From the NCBI GenBank assembly GCA_050084985.1, contig JBITNC010000001.1, positions 131,130,001-131,194,000 on the forward strand: a stretch of DNA of 64,000 nucleotides, read 5' to 3'. Origin of the DNA: Nageia nagi (Eukaryota; Pinophyta). The notes under the pieces are model-generated. The model was not told the DNA's origin. It made no database searches and saw nothing but the letters and a program-made list of their open reading frames with translations. The position numbers and the translations under genes are program-made. Below, piece by piece: positions 1 through 11,166 of the stretch (position 1 is the stretch's first letter; each line of letters opens with the position of its first letter).

Positions 1-364
1 TGTTTTTAGGTAAGGACACATAGGTATTTATCTTACACTTGATTCCATCTCTTTAGTGTGTGCTTTTGTTGTCTTGATTTAGTATAACCCTAGTTTTGTT
101 ATTCCACTACTATAATCAATTTCATTATTTCCTATTACCATGTATGTTTATTTAAGTTAAATAGCTTAAATTTCATATACTTAAATATTTATATGTATTT
201 AGTGCATTTAGGCCAAAATCCTAGGTGTACCGAAATACATATCAACATATTGGCACCCACCCATTTATAGCATTTTCTTTCTCTTAATTAGGGTTAGAAT
301 AAAAGTTCTCTCAAGCCTACCCATTTCTTATATAACATCAAGAGCCCTAGGTTTTTATTTTCCT
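1..364. other. AT-rich stretch, no gene seen
   Basis: No coding frame or RNA gene is visible. It precedes a decayed gypsy gag and may be its untranslated leader, but no LTR border or primer-binding site was found. Confidence 0.4.
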
Positions 365-1694
365 TTGATAAAATATTTTATAAGTGTGATAGAAATGGAA
401 AACATCACTTCTAATATCTTAACAAAATTATTGGAAATGCCCAAGTTTCAAGCTCTAGTAGTGAAAGCATCTATACCAATAGCTCATATTAATAATCAGC
501 CTAGGAAGAACATACACATCAGCATAAATGCTACCTTTAGTGCCAATGCTAATAGTAGCACAAATGCTAGGAACAATGCATCAAATTTGGGAACCTATAT
601 AGTAGAATAGATTAGATATATCAAATCCAAGGTTGATAGGCTTGAGAATAAATTTAGAATTAATACAGATCAAACTAAGAACATAGGTAACCCTTTAACA
701 ATGGATATTCATAACATGAATTTGAAAAATTCAATGGTGAGACTGATACTATCATACATCTCTAAGGTTTTGAGTACATTATAGACCTTAAATATGGAGT
801 TCATGATAGTTTGAAATCAAAATATTTTCCTATGAGTTTAACTAGTGAAGCTCTCAAGTGGTTTCATAATTTGGAACTAGGTTCCATATCTCTATATCAA
901 AAATTAAAGGATTAGTTAAAGGGTCATTTTAGATTCAACATGAAGAAACTGGTAGATTTAATAGATTTGATACACTACAAGCAAGGAAAAAAGGAAAAGT
1001 TGGACAAATTTTCTCCTATATTTGTGAAGATTTGGAGGTCCATTGAATAAAAGGTGGACAAGAATTTTATTGCAAAGGTATTCCTTGATAATATTAATCT
1101 ATTCTTGGTGAAAAAGGAATTAAGCATGTTAATGATTCATTTATGAATATAATTCATTTTCTTATCAAAAAAGAGGCCTTCCTAGTAAGGTCTAATCTAC
1201 TTAAGTACACATCATCTTCTTCTAACAAAGATAGTGGTAGGAAACCTTACCATAAAAAAGATGATACTTCAGTAAATGCAATGGAGCTAGTTAATCTAGA
1301 TAAACTAAAAGATAGGAAATTACCCAAACATATATACCAATTACCTATGAATCCCAACCATATGTTTGAAGACTATTCAAAAAAATGTCTAATCAAAAGG
1401 ATTCAAGGAAAAGACTATAGACCTAATGATGAAAAACCTATTTAGTATAAGAATAATCAATTATGCAAATATCACCAAGTTAGAGGTCATAATGCAATAG
1501 TTCATTACGCCATGAGAAATAAGTTGAAGCAATTATTATATAATGGAACAATATCATATGAAAATGATATTCTAAAAGTTAAATCTCAAGAATTACCCTC
1601 AGTAAACATGGTAAATATGATTATCTATGATGATAATGGTGAACTAATTGAATTTGATTATGGATTCAGTGTAAAACTAGAATTACATACATAA
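365..1694 (+). pseudogene. Decayed Ty3/gypsy gag (retrotransposon capsid)
   Basis: Several short frames read as one degenerate gag. The first (ATG 365 or 395) holds a low-complexity Asn/Ala/Ser stretch. Around 846-935 the translation 'SEALKWFHNLELGSI' followed by 'YQKLKD' resembles the capsid core of plant gypsy Gag (retrotransposon gag family, with its W-F pair). At 1464-1511 'CKYHQVRGHN' is followed by Tyr where the last Cys of the CxxH-x4-H-x4-C type knuckle should be, then 'MRNKLKQLL'. In-frame stops at 608, 916, 1048 and 1443 and missing knuckle residues show it is dead. The gag protein would package element RNA. No pol is attached beyond about 2.09 kb, so this is a fragment. The class is fairly secure; the lineage is not. 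Confidence 0.7.
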
Positions 1695-2088
1695 TAAAAG
1701 TTAGAAAAATATGAAATATTACTATAAGAGCAAATAAAGGTATTCCTAACCTAATATCTACTGAAAATGAAGTACCTTCTAAGTCTTATCTTAAAGAAAA
1801 GAAGAAAGATAAATGCAGAAAGAATATTCTATAAAATTTTAAAAATACTAATGCTAAGATTAGTTTTCTTGAATTATTTGAAATGTATGAAGAACATAGA
1901 ATATCAAATTCAAATTACTTAGTGGCATTGATGTTTATACTAATATTTTAACTAGTTCATTAGTAGGAATGGTTAGTTGTTTTAAGAATGCTATAACATT
2001 TACAAAATATGAGATTCTTAGTCAAAACATCATTGATAAATGTTTTACTATAAATATCCATGTTAAAATACTATATAAGACTTGATGA
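1695..2088 (+). pseudogene. Gypsy gag-protease spacer remnant
   Basis: Continues the upstream gag remnant. At 1859-1905 the frame reads 'ISFLELFEMYEEHR', like the conserved block ahead of the protease in plant gypsy polyproteins (an 'ISLLELLK.S.EHR' type motif). At about 1955-2050 'LVGMVSCFKNAITFTKYEI' resembles the segment leading into the protease, where related elements have 'ITFTDDELP'. The catalytic DSG of the protease is absent and similarity stops near 2090. Assignment rests on remembered family motifs and is tentative. Confidence 0.45.
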
Positions 2089-3479
2089 GTAAAATATAGA
2101 TCCCCAAATTCCCCTAGGTCTATCAATAACCCCCTTTCCTAGTGAACCTCACACCTATTGATGTGAAGGGACTAGTTAGCTCGAAGAGATGATACTCCAA
2201 CACTCAGGAATTTTATTTCCTCTCACTAGTTTTGAAAATCAATATTCAACTATCTCATTTAAAATGTCAAACCTAGGTTAGTGCATAAAATTGTTTGTAG
2301 TACAAACTCTATTCTAGTCTATGTATTTTTAAAACACTTGCAAAAATTGAAATTGCAAGAAATAAAATTGTAAGAATTAAAATTTCACACCATAGAAAGT
2401 AAAGAGAGAATTAAAAATTTAAAGAAAATAAAAGAGCCTATTGTAGATGCAAAATACTCCTACACAGTTAACATCAAATACATAAGATTGCAAAACTAGA
2501 AATAAAAGAAAAGGAAATTTTATAAAATAAAATAACACACAACATAAAAGAAATTACATAAAGGAGACCTCTACCAGTTGGAGTTGGCCAAAATCCTCCT
2601 AGTAGAAGCTACAAAGATAATCTCATAGAATTATGTGAAATTCAATGTAATATTCTAGCTTTTATTTCCATATGAAGATATCTTACATTAGAAAATGGAC
2701 TTTAGGTGTCATCAAATATTTACTCTATACTATCTCCTATGTTGTCTCCTTTTTCAACATACTACAAAAATAAAGTATATCTAACTCACATGCCTAAAAT
2801 AATAAAACTAATAGCATAATCTATTGTTGCCCTAAATATCAATCAATAGTTATTTAACAATATCCTTAAAATCCAAAACATGCTAAACATATTATATGAA
2901 ACAGCTGTGAGATATACCCAATAGTCTCCAAACCTTCATATGTGAATAGATATAGAAATATTATGTTATAAAGTATTTAGTATATAAAATATAATAATAC
3001 TTTATTTAAAATAATATGCTTATTTTCCTCTCTTTAAAACATAGTATGCTAACTTTGGTGACTAATTTAAATGTTATCATGTGAATACTTTATTGACTTC
3101 AATTGTACTTTTTGCATGCACAACTCAATTTTCCAAAATACTGAATGATCTTCTTTGAAGCTCAATAACTTTTTTTGTATTGATATATTTGTAGAACATG
3201 ATAAACCATTTCAAACTAATTGGAAATATATTTATATCAATATATGGCATGACCTATTTCACACATATTTGATCTTCCATTTTTACCTCTAAAAATCATA
3301 ACTTTATCTTTTCTACCCAAAATTTCTAGGTTTTAAAATTATCTTGCAAACCTCATAACTTGTTTTGTAGTTTGTATTTCTTCTTCAGGTAAGTTTTTAT
3401 GAGTACCCGTTATTGAGAAGAAATTATCCATCACATTTCATGAAAATATAGGTATGTTTGATCCTCTAGTTTGTCACTT
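2089..3479. other. AT-rich spacer, nothing recognised
   Basis: Dense stops in all frames, A/T runs, no LTR ends, no tRNA-like motif. Probably very old repeat-derived DNA. Confidence 0.45.
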
Positions 3480-3760
3480 TTTAGTACTCTTTGATTTCTT
3501 CAATGCATTACTTCAGCGTGTGTTACTTCAACATGCTACTATTTTAGTGCATATTACTTCAGTATGCTACTAATTTAGATTAATTTCTTCAGCATTTGTT
3601 ACTTGAACACACTACTATTTTAGCATGCATTACTTTATCGTGCTACTACTTCAGAGTAGTTTCTTCAGTGTGCTACTATTTCAATATGCATTACTTTAGC
3701 ATGTTATTACTTTAGAGCATACCACTTCAATACTTCTTTAGTGTATTTTAGAACTTTTTA
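3480..3760 (+). repeat. Degenerate tandem repeat of 'cttcagnntgctactattt' type
   Basis: Variants of 'cttcagtgtgctactattt' and 'agcatgcattacttcag' recur about every 15 or 30 bp from 3510 to 3730. Units have drifted and there is no single clean period. A related set lies at 4310-4460. Confidence 0.6.
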
Positions 3761-4309
3761 CTTGAGTGCTTTTCCTTGCTTACCATGAGAGAATTAATAA
3801 TGCATATTTAGGCTACTAGAGTAAGAATGTTCTACACAAACTTGACATAAATTATGAGAATATCACGAAAAAAATATAACATCTTACACTAGGTAGACTA
3901 ATTAGACATATTAAACATGCATAATAAAAACTAAATTATCCTTTTAATATGTCATTATACCAACATTTTTATGTCAAGATGAGGACAATATTGCACTCAT
4001 AATTTCCCCCCAACTTAAATGTTTTCTTCCCCTACAACAAACAAGCAATCTACCATGAACTAGTAGTCCTCATCTTGATCTTCGAATACCTTTCTTCAAC
4101 AGCTTCTTGTTGCACTTGAACTTTGCTTCCTTTTTTACAAAAATTTTATGTCGTGTCCTCATTGGGCATACATTGGTATCATTACTAAAATTATTTGATC
4201 CCATCAAAAATCCTTCAAGAATAAGCATAAGATCTTGTAATATTATGGTCTTCCTTTTCTAGCATATATCTACTCCCTACAACATTCTCCCAATATAAAC
4301 TTAATCTAC

Positions 4310-4460
4310 AATAGTCTAACATACTTCAACACATTATAGAAAATACTTTAGCATATTGTAGAAGATAATTCAGCATACTATAGAAAATACTTTAGTGTGT
4401 TGTAGAAATTACTTCAATGCAACAGTCTAACATGTTTTATAAAATGACTTTAGAGCCTTA
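4310..4460 (+). repeat. Second degenerate repeat tract related to 3480-3760
   Basis: Units such as 'acttcaacacattatagaa', 'actttagcatattgtagaa' and 'tcagcatactatagaa' repeat with a period of about 27-30 bp. They share the 'cttcarcatnytay' theme with the tract 600 bp upstream. The DNA between (3761-4309) has no visible gene. Confidence 0.5.
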
Positions 4461-4692
4461 GAATATACCACTTCAATGTCATACCTTGTCTTATCTTAGC
4501 ATGATTTCAGATCCATTATCTTCTTTAGAGCTTGTGAAAATCTACAATCCTATCTTCATAAAGCTTATCTTCTTATAACATTGTTTTCTTTAGAATATAT
4601 AAAATTTTGAAATAAAGTTCTTCTCCTCCCCCACACTTGTATATAACCATGTCCTCGTATAATGCAAGAGAGAATGAACTATTAGCTAGAAA

Positions 4693-4831
4693 GGAGTCAA
4701 ATAAAATGGTCCGTTGAACGGGTCTACGAATTATCAATTTATAAATAAATAAAACCATATAATTATTATTATTATATATAAAAATTTAGGGGGAGTCAAA
4801 TAAAATGGTCCGTTGAACGGGTCTACGAATT
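4693..4831 (+). repeat. Perfect 40-bp direct duplication (4693-4732 and 4792-4831)
   Basis: The 40 bases starting 'ggagtcaaataaaatggtcc' occur twice, 99 bp apart, with no mismatch. The second copy runs into the PPR-like array; the first is followed by A/T-rich filler. This looks like a local duplication at the 5' edge of the array. Confidence 0.85.
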
Positions 4832-5440
4832 GTTTGACAAGATGCAGATAGAGTTTCATGATCGCAGGATAAGCACAAAATGGAATGTTGAAAAGGCACG
4901 TGAATTGTTTAACAAGATGCAGATAGAGTTTCATGATCGTAGGATAAGCACAAAATGAAATGTTGAAAAGGTACAGGAATTGTTTGACAAGAAGCAGATA
5001 GAGTTTCATGATCGTAGGATAAGCACAAAATGGAACGTTGAAAAGGTGCGTGAATTGTTTGACAAGATGTAGATAGAGTTTCATGGACTGCAATGATCGT
5101 AGGATATGCACAAAACAAAACAATGAAAGGCATGTGAATTATTTGACACAATGCATGATGTAGATAGAGTTTCATGGACTGCAATGATCGTAGGATATGC
5201 ACAAAATAGAACCTTGAAAGGGCCTACAAATTTTTTTTTGCCTCATCAAAATACAATCTAATGGAATGCAATATTCGTTAAACAAAGGGCATACCAATTG
5301 CCCAATCGAACACAGTCTCATGAATCACAGTGATCATTGGGTATGCGTACAATCTATACAATGAAATGGCTTGTGATTTGTTACCAAATGTGCTATCGAA
5401 TGTAGTATCATAGACCACCATGGATGGCAATGTATCAGGC
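4700..5440 (+). pseudogene. Broken PPR gene fragment with 75-bp tandem units
   Basis: Forward translation gives repeated 'VEKARELFDKMQ', the conserved helix of pentatricopeptide repeats ('G.ve.ArelFdkMp'). The units at 5075-5125 and 5165-5215 translate as 'MIVGYAQN', the typical plant PPR 'MIaGYaqNG' block, and 5300-5340 gives 'TVIIGYAYN'. PPR proteins bind organelle RNA. Three consecutive units start at 4812, 4887 and 4962 (next 5037), so the period is 75 bp (25 codons) instead of the usual 93-105 bp for PPR motifs. Compared with the longer units, each has lost about 10 bp ('gactgcaatg'), which shifts 'GYAQN' out of frame. Stops and frameshifts make it non-coding. Minus-strand ORFs here are shadows. 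The PPR origin is well supported. Confidence 0.75.
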
Positions 5441-5759
5441 ATCCACGCTCCAACCTCTCCCTCCTTATTTTCCCATTATCAGAGCCCTTCTTGCTTTGTA
5501 TTTTTGTAATGTATTAGTTTGTATTTGAATCTAGTGAAAGGATGCGAAGAAGCACCGCATCAATTGATCAAGTCAAAAACCCAACACGTGTTGTTTTGAC
5601 TTTTATCCCTCCTCGCTCACTTTGGTCTCCCCTACCACCTCCGCCCAGCCTCTCAACCTCCACGTGGCTTAACTTGGCCACCTTTCAATTTTTTTCAACC
5701 ATAGTTGTTGAGCTTTTATTTTTTTTACCCACTACAAAGGGATTTGACTTTTTATGTCT
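5441..5759. other. Transition between PPR remnant and copia leader
   Basis: Pyrimidine-rich DNA around 5440-5700, with short open frames that resemble no family known to me. Similar composition occurs at 31440-31640 in the leader of copia element 2, so it may be the 5' part of the copia element 1 leader, but alignment is weak. Confidence 0.35.
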
Positions 5760-6948
5760 AGGTTTAATTAACCATTTAAGGGATTTTACCTAAGTCTTTT
5801 TTCAGTATTTCATGTTTCCTAAAAACCTATGCTATTTTTAAGTAAATAAAGGCAATATTTACGTAAAATGCATACTTCAAAGACCACTTTTTTAGGGATA
5901 ACACATTAAGTGAAAAGGAGGGAGGAACCATACTTAATAGACATTTTTTTTTAGCATCCAAGTTTTAGAAATTTAAGTAAAAAAGGGGGGAATTTATATA
6001 ATTTTTACTTAAAACTTTATCTAGATCTTGCATGCTAAATTTGTAATGCATGCCTCTTAGTCTTGTTTGAGGAACAAAACATGCTTAGTACTTAAAATTT
6101 TAAGTTAAATAATGCATGATGCACGTTTATTACTTAATTTTTAAGTCATGGAATGATGCATGTTTAAGCTATGGATTAATGCTAAGTAGGACTTAGCCTT
6201 TTTTTTTTAAATTCATTAAAGTATTTGAATGAATTTATGAAACTTGAGCAAAGTATACAAAATGTAAAATGTCCTTTAGGAGTTAGTACAAAACCCATTG
6301 GACTCTTAAGGTTTCAAGTTCGTGGGGATGAAGTATTTTTACTTTACTTTATATTTTTGCATAATTGCTTTATACTTCCAAAACACAAAATATTGAAAGT
6401 AACCCCTAAAATGAACACATCCGCACATATTTTTCCACAACATGACTTGTTTGGGGAGCCACGAGGTGAGGACAGGGTAGACTGGAGCCTTTTTAGTCCG
6501 AAGAACCAAGTGGTGGTAAGTCTGTCTTAATTGCCCCTAAGACCTCTGTTGGATTGGACATAACTCTATTAGGTGGACAGGCATGTGTGTAGTGATACCA
6601 CATGTCTGCATGTCCATTCAGGGATTATCCTAATAACCTAGGAGGAAAACTGAAAACCTTAAAAAGATAATTAAAATGGCCAATCCAAGATACATTGGAT
6701 CCTTGGAAAATAGTTGGTACTTCTCCTTGAGAGAGTATATTACTGACCAAGGTAAACTGGTTGAGGACTGGTAGTACTTGGGCTCCACTCTACGGGCATC
6801 CAGGTGAAGGCCTAATTCTATACAAGAAAATAACCTCAACTTTATCCTTCTACAGATCTTGGTTTATAAGTTTGCACATGTGGGACATGTTTACTTATGT
6901 TCGATTTGTATAGATGGTAAATTGTAAAATTTTTCATTCTTATTGCAT

Positions 6949-7827
6949 ATTTACTCTTGTGTAGTAATGGTTGAAACCTTCATACCCAAATATATACTCG
7001 ATGGTTCCAACTTTGGAATATGGGAACCTTGTATGAAAGCTGAGTTACAAGCAAGGAAGCTATGGCAGACAGTTAATGAAGACTTGGTCGCTCCTATAGA
7101 TGAGAAGGCTCTTGAAATATACAACTCAAAGAATGAGTTAGCAACTTCAATGATTTATCATGCAGTTTCAGATGACGTCCTTCTCATGATCTCTTCTTCA
7201 ACATCAGCAAAGGAAGCTTGGGATAGGCTGAAGAAAATTTACCTTGGGTCAAAATTTTCAAGGAGGTTCACCATTTTACAAAATTTGTTGCAATATCATC
7301 AAGGTGAAGATGAAAGTGCTTTTATCTACTTGAACAAAATCATTGACCTTAGGACATAATTGGTTGGTTGTGGGTGCAACTAGATCAATGATGAGTTCAT
7401 GGTCTTCATCATTCTTCAAAGCCTTTCTACAAAGTTTAGTAACTTTGTCACGGTTATGGAAATAAGGCTTGATGATGAAGAAGATGTCATCTCTCTTGAT
7501 AACCTTTCTAGACTCCTTCTGAAGCATGAGAAAACCTTGAAAAAGAAAATGTTGAACCTTTCTTCAAAGGACAATAACATTGCTCTAGGAGCAACCAAAA
7601 CTCCTTTCAAGAAGAAGTTCAAACATTATAAATTCAAAGATAACAAATCCTCATCTACCTTTAGGAAGTATGAGAAAAAGGGCAACAATAATGGCAACTT
7701 CAAACAAAGGAATGACAAAGCTGGATCAAGCAATCCAACACCTCAAGAAAAGTTTGATGGAAATTGTAACTTTTGTGGCATCTATGGGCACAAAGAGTAT
7801 GATTGTCGTAAAAAGAAATTTGCTTAA
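6949..7827 (+). pseudogene. Copia element 1 gag
   Basis: Starts 'MVETFIPKYILDGSNFGIW', a plant copia Gag N-terminus (DUF4219/UBN2 type, 'L.G.NF..W'). A 'SAKEAWDRLKKIY' block follows near 7210-7245. It ends in a CCHC zinc knuckle, 'CNFCGIYGHKEYDC' at 7765-7806, with all four ligands (C-x2-C-x4-H-x4-C). Gag forms the particle and binds element RNA. Stops at 7360 (TAA), 7381 (TAG) and 7825 (TAA) break an otherwise constant frame. The track could start at 6943, but the ATG at 6967 ('MVET') matches the equivalent start in element 2. Confidence 0.85.
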
Positions 7828-7848
7828 AAAGGTAAGGGAAATGCAAAT

Positions 7849-9306
7849 ATGAGAAATTTCAATAATAAAAAGAAGAACAAGCATGCTGCTACTGTTGCCT
7901 ACTACTCAACGACTCAAACTGTTTCAAATTATTGGATTGTTGATTCAGGATGCACTAATCACATGTGTTATGAAAAGGATAAGTTTGAAAAATTTCATAA
8001 GTATAAGAAGGATGTAGTTGTGATAGGTGATAATACAGTCCTTGATGTTCAAGGAATAGGGAGTGTGAAGATTCATGGAAAGGTTCTTGATAATGTCTTT
8101 TATGTGCCTAAACTAAGGATGAATCTTATCTCTGTAATTTAGATTACAAGGAAAGGATACTCATTTGAGTTTACCTCACACTCCTGGTGTGTTAAGAAAG
8201 GACTTGCCACCTTCATGAAAGGATCAGTAAAGGATGACCTTTATATTGTGGATCAAGTTCCTTCAAAGATGTGTCTTGCTAGAAATGTTTATTCAAAGGG
8301 CAATCTTTGGCATCAACAATTAGGGCACCTTAACCACAAGAGTATTCAAGATATGAAAACTCAAGAACTTGTGGAAGGTTTACCTAATATTTCACCCATA
8401 ATTGGTCTCTATGAAAGGTGCATTCTAGGAAAGATGAATAGGCAAAAGTTTGAAAAAGATAAGGCAACTCGGGCTACTCATCCTCTTCAACTTGTGCATT
8501 CAGATTTGATGGGTCCATTTCAGACTAAGTCTCTAGGGGGAGCTTCTTATATTCTAACCTTCATTGATGATTTCAGTAGGATGACATTTGGTTATCTACT
8601 TGAGCACAAGGATCAAACTTTTGACAGGTTTAAAGACTTCAAGGCTCTTGTTGAAAATCAAACTAATTTTAAGATCAAGATGCTGAGATTTGATAATGGG
8701 GGTGAGTATAATAGCAATGAGTTTAACGACTATTGTGTTAAACATGGGATCAAGTAGCAATTCACAATCCCTTACACCCCTTAGCAAAATGGAGTTGCTG
8801 AAAGGAAGAATCGAACCATTATGAAAATGGTAAGGTGCATGTTGGGTAACCTTCCTAGTTTCTTATGGGGTGAAGCTATTCACACTGCTATTCACACCCT
8901 AAATAGGTGTCCTACTAAAGTAGTTGAAGGTAAAACTCTGTATGAAGCATGGATAGGAAAGAAACCTTACCTCTCACACTTTAGAGTCTTCGGTTGTGAT
9001 GCATTTGCCTTCATTACCTCAGAGAAAAGAAAGAAGTTGGATAAAAGATCAAAAAAATTCATCTTTGTGGGGTATGATAATCAGCATAGAGGTTATCGGC
9101 TCTACTCCTCATCCCATAAAAAAATCTTTATTTCTAGGGATGTCAAGTTCAATGAACTTCCTGAGGATACGACTTCTCATGCTGAGGTGTCTGATTCAGA
9201 TGATTCTTTGCCTGCACCTAACTGGTTGTATGATCATGTAGGGAAGTCACCACAAGAACAAAAAATCTTCAGCTCAGAGAATTACAAGGAGTATGACCTT
9301 GAATAA
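7849..9306 (+). pseudogene. Copia element 1 protease and integrase
   Basis: In frame with gag. The protease site 'WIVDSGCTNHM' (catalytic Asp-Ser-Gly at 7941-7949) is intact. The GAG-pre-integrase segment 'LWHQQLGHLNHKSIQDM' begins near 8305. The integrase core keeps the DDE residues: Asp in 'LVHSDLMG' (about 8500), Asp in 'FDNGGEY' (about 8690) and Glu in 'NGVAERKNRT' (about 8800). The C-terminal 'RVFGCDAF' and 'KKFIFVGY' blocks follow. The product would mature the polyprotein and insert cDNA. In-frame TAG codons near 8140, 8755 and 8782 sit where relatives have Gln or Arg, as expected from C-to-T decay. The frame shifts near 9300 before RT. Confidence 0.88.
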
Positions 9307-10130
9307 CTCTTTATTTGCCAAAATTGATAATACGAATGAGCCATCAACCTTCAAAGAAGCTTCCAAGCACGAGTGTTGGATGGAAGCTATGAAAGTTGAG
9401 TATGAGGTGCTCATGAAAAATGAAACTTGGGATTTGGTTCCTTATCCCAATGAGAAAAATGTGATTGGAAATAAATGGATATACAAGGTCAAGTACAATT
9501 CTAATGGAAAAATTGAAAAATACAAAGCAAGGTTAGTGGCCAAAGGATTCGCTCAGAAATATGGTATTGATTATGAGGAAACCTTTGCTCCTGTGGCTAA
9601 GATGCCTATTATTAGGATAATCCTTACTCTTTCTGTAACTCAAGGATGGAAAGCTTTTCAACTTGATGTCAATAGTGCATTTCTCAATGGTGACTTGGAT
9701 GTAGAAATCTACATGAATCAACCAGAAGGATTTATTCCAAAAGGAAAAGAGTCTCTTGTGTACAAGCTAAAGAAGTCTTTGTATGGACTTAAGCAAGCAC
9801 CTAGAGCATGGTACAAGAAAATTTCAAGATTCTTTGCAGATATTAGTTTTTCCAAGTGCTTCTCTAACTCAAATCTCTATGTACTCAATCAAGGAAAAGA
9901 CGTGGTCTTAATTCTCCTTTATGTGGATAATCTTCTCATAACTGGAAATAATATTGAAATCATCTAAGAGTGCATATCCAAACTAAAGGCAACATTTGAA
10001 ATGACTGATCTAGGTCGATTGCATTACTATCTTGGGATGTAAGTATACCAACACAAAGATTATACTTATCTTAGTCAATCTAAGTATATCACACATCTTG
10101 CAAAAGTTTGGGATGGAGGAGTGTAGATAT
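9293..10130 (+). pseudogene. Copia element 1 reverse transcriptase
   Basis: Classic copia RT blocks: 'WMEAMKVEYEVLMKN', 'NKWIYKVKYNSNGKIEKYKA', 'RLVAKGFAQKYGIDYEETF', 'QLDVNSAFLNGDL' and 'KSLYGLKQAPRAWY'. The catalytic YVDD is changed to YVDN at 9919-9930, a G-to-A change that would remove an essential metal-binding Asp. A stop at 9965 and frame changes follow; the thumb region ('YLGM', 'YLSQSKYI') continues to about 10090. It is one frame away from the integrase. The enzyme would copy element RNA into DNA and is certainly inactive here. Confidence 0.9.
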
Positions 10131-10286
10131 GTTGCAATACCTATTTCTCTTAGAATCATTGTATCTTTGAGCTCAGATTCTTAGTTGGATGATGCTACAG
10201 CTTATAGGCAATTGATAGGTAGTCTTCTATATCTGACTATCTCTCGACCTGATATTGCCTTTGTAGTGAATTTGATGGCATGATTC

Positions 10287-10820
10287 ATGCAAAAACCCTA
10301 TGTTGAACACCTCCATGATATTAAGCAAATCTTGAGGTATGTGGTAGGGACAAAGGATCTTGCTCTTAAGTATTCCAAAGTGCCCTCAATTATTCTCTCA
10401 GGGTTCTCAGATTCTGATTATGGGGGAGATAGAGATGAAAGAAAATCAACCTCTGCATATGTGTTTAGCATTGGTTTAGGTGCTATCTCTTGGGCTTACA
10501 AGAAGCAACCTACTATGACTCTTTCTACCATCGAAGCTGAATATCGAGCCATGTCTGTTGCCACCCAAGAAGCTATTTGGCTGAGGCATCTTCTAAATGA
10601 AATTGGGTGTAAGCAAAATGATCCATCTCTTATTTCTTCAGATAATCAATCGGCTATCTCTTTGGCTAAGAATCATGTGTTCCATCAAAGAACCAAACAT
10701 GTGGAAATCCAAGCCCATTTTATCAGGGAGCAAGTTCTAGATGACATCATACACTTGCAGTATTTTCCATCTACTGATAACTCTACTGATTTATTCACCA
10801 AGCCCCTTCTTAAAGCTTAG
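10287..10820 (+). pseudogene. Copia element 1 RNase H domain
   Basis: 177-codon open frame, in another register than the RT. Motifs: 'GFSDSDYGGDRDERKSTSAY', 'SWAYKKQPTMTLSTIEAEY', 'ATQEAIWLRHLL', 'SDNQSAISLAKN' and 'RTKHVEIQAHFIREQV', ending 'DLFTKPLLKA'. Acidic residues of the RNase H site (D in FSDSDY, E in EAEY, D in SDNQ) are present. It would remove element RNA from RNA-DNA hybrids. The start ATG is arbitrary since this is the tail of a polyprotein. Confidence 0.9.
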
Positions 10821-10864
10821 TTCAGCAAGCTTAGGGATTCTCTTAGGTTGGTGAAGTTACCCTC

Positions 10865-10875
10865 AAGGGGGAGTG
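10865..10875 (+). promoter_or_regulatory. PPT-like motif just after pol
   Basis: 'aagggggagtg' directly follows the RNase H frame. The same 11-mer occurs at the 3' LTR border (11643-11653), and the pair recurs in copia element 2 (37082-37092 and 37795-37805). Confidence 0.6.
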
Positions 10876-10953
10876 AAGTTTGAACTTTTGTTAGTGATGA
10901 CAACTTCACCTCTAAGAGGCCTTTTTTGTTGTTATATTGTGTTGATTATTTTA

Positions 10954-11166
10954 AACCTTCGTGGTAAGTTTGCTCTACATGAGAAACTTGTTACACATTT
11001 TATACCTCCGTGGTAAGTTTGCTCTGCATGAGAAACTTGTTGTACAATTTTTTGAGCATATAATTGATATACCTCCGTGGTAAGTTCACTCTGTGTGAGG
11101 AACTTCTTGTACATTTTATACCTCCATGGTAAGTTTGCTCTACGTGAGAAACTTGTACAATTTTTT
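10954..11166 (+). repeat. Four tandem units in copia element 1 3' region
   Basis: Units beginning 'acctccgtggtaagtttgct' and followed by 'ctacatgagaaacttgt' start near 10956, 11004, 11070 and 11120, with spacings of about 47-66 bp. Copia element 2 has a single copy at about 37190-37240, so the array grew in this copy. Apparent ORFs here are shadows. Confidence 0.8.

Noticed and set aside
3480-4460. CRISPR-like array
   Set aside because: Units are contiguous and degenerate with no regular spacers, and the DNA is plant nuclear.
4573-5202. Minus-strand repetitive ORFs (Met-Lys-Leu-Tyr-Leu-His type repeats)
   Set aside because: Shadow of the forward-strand PPR-derived array, where the repeat units read as known PPR motifs.
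6225-6530. 101-codon ORF in the copia leader as a separate protein
   Set aside because: The matching region in element 2 (32400-32650) does not keep the frame, although the nucleotide sequence is conserved.
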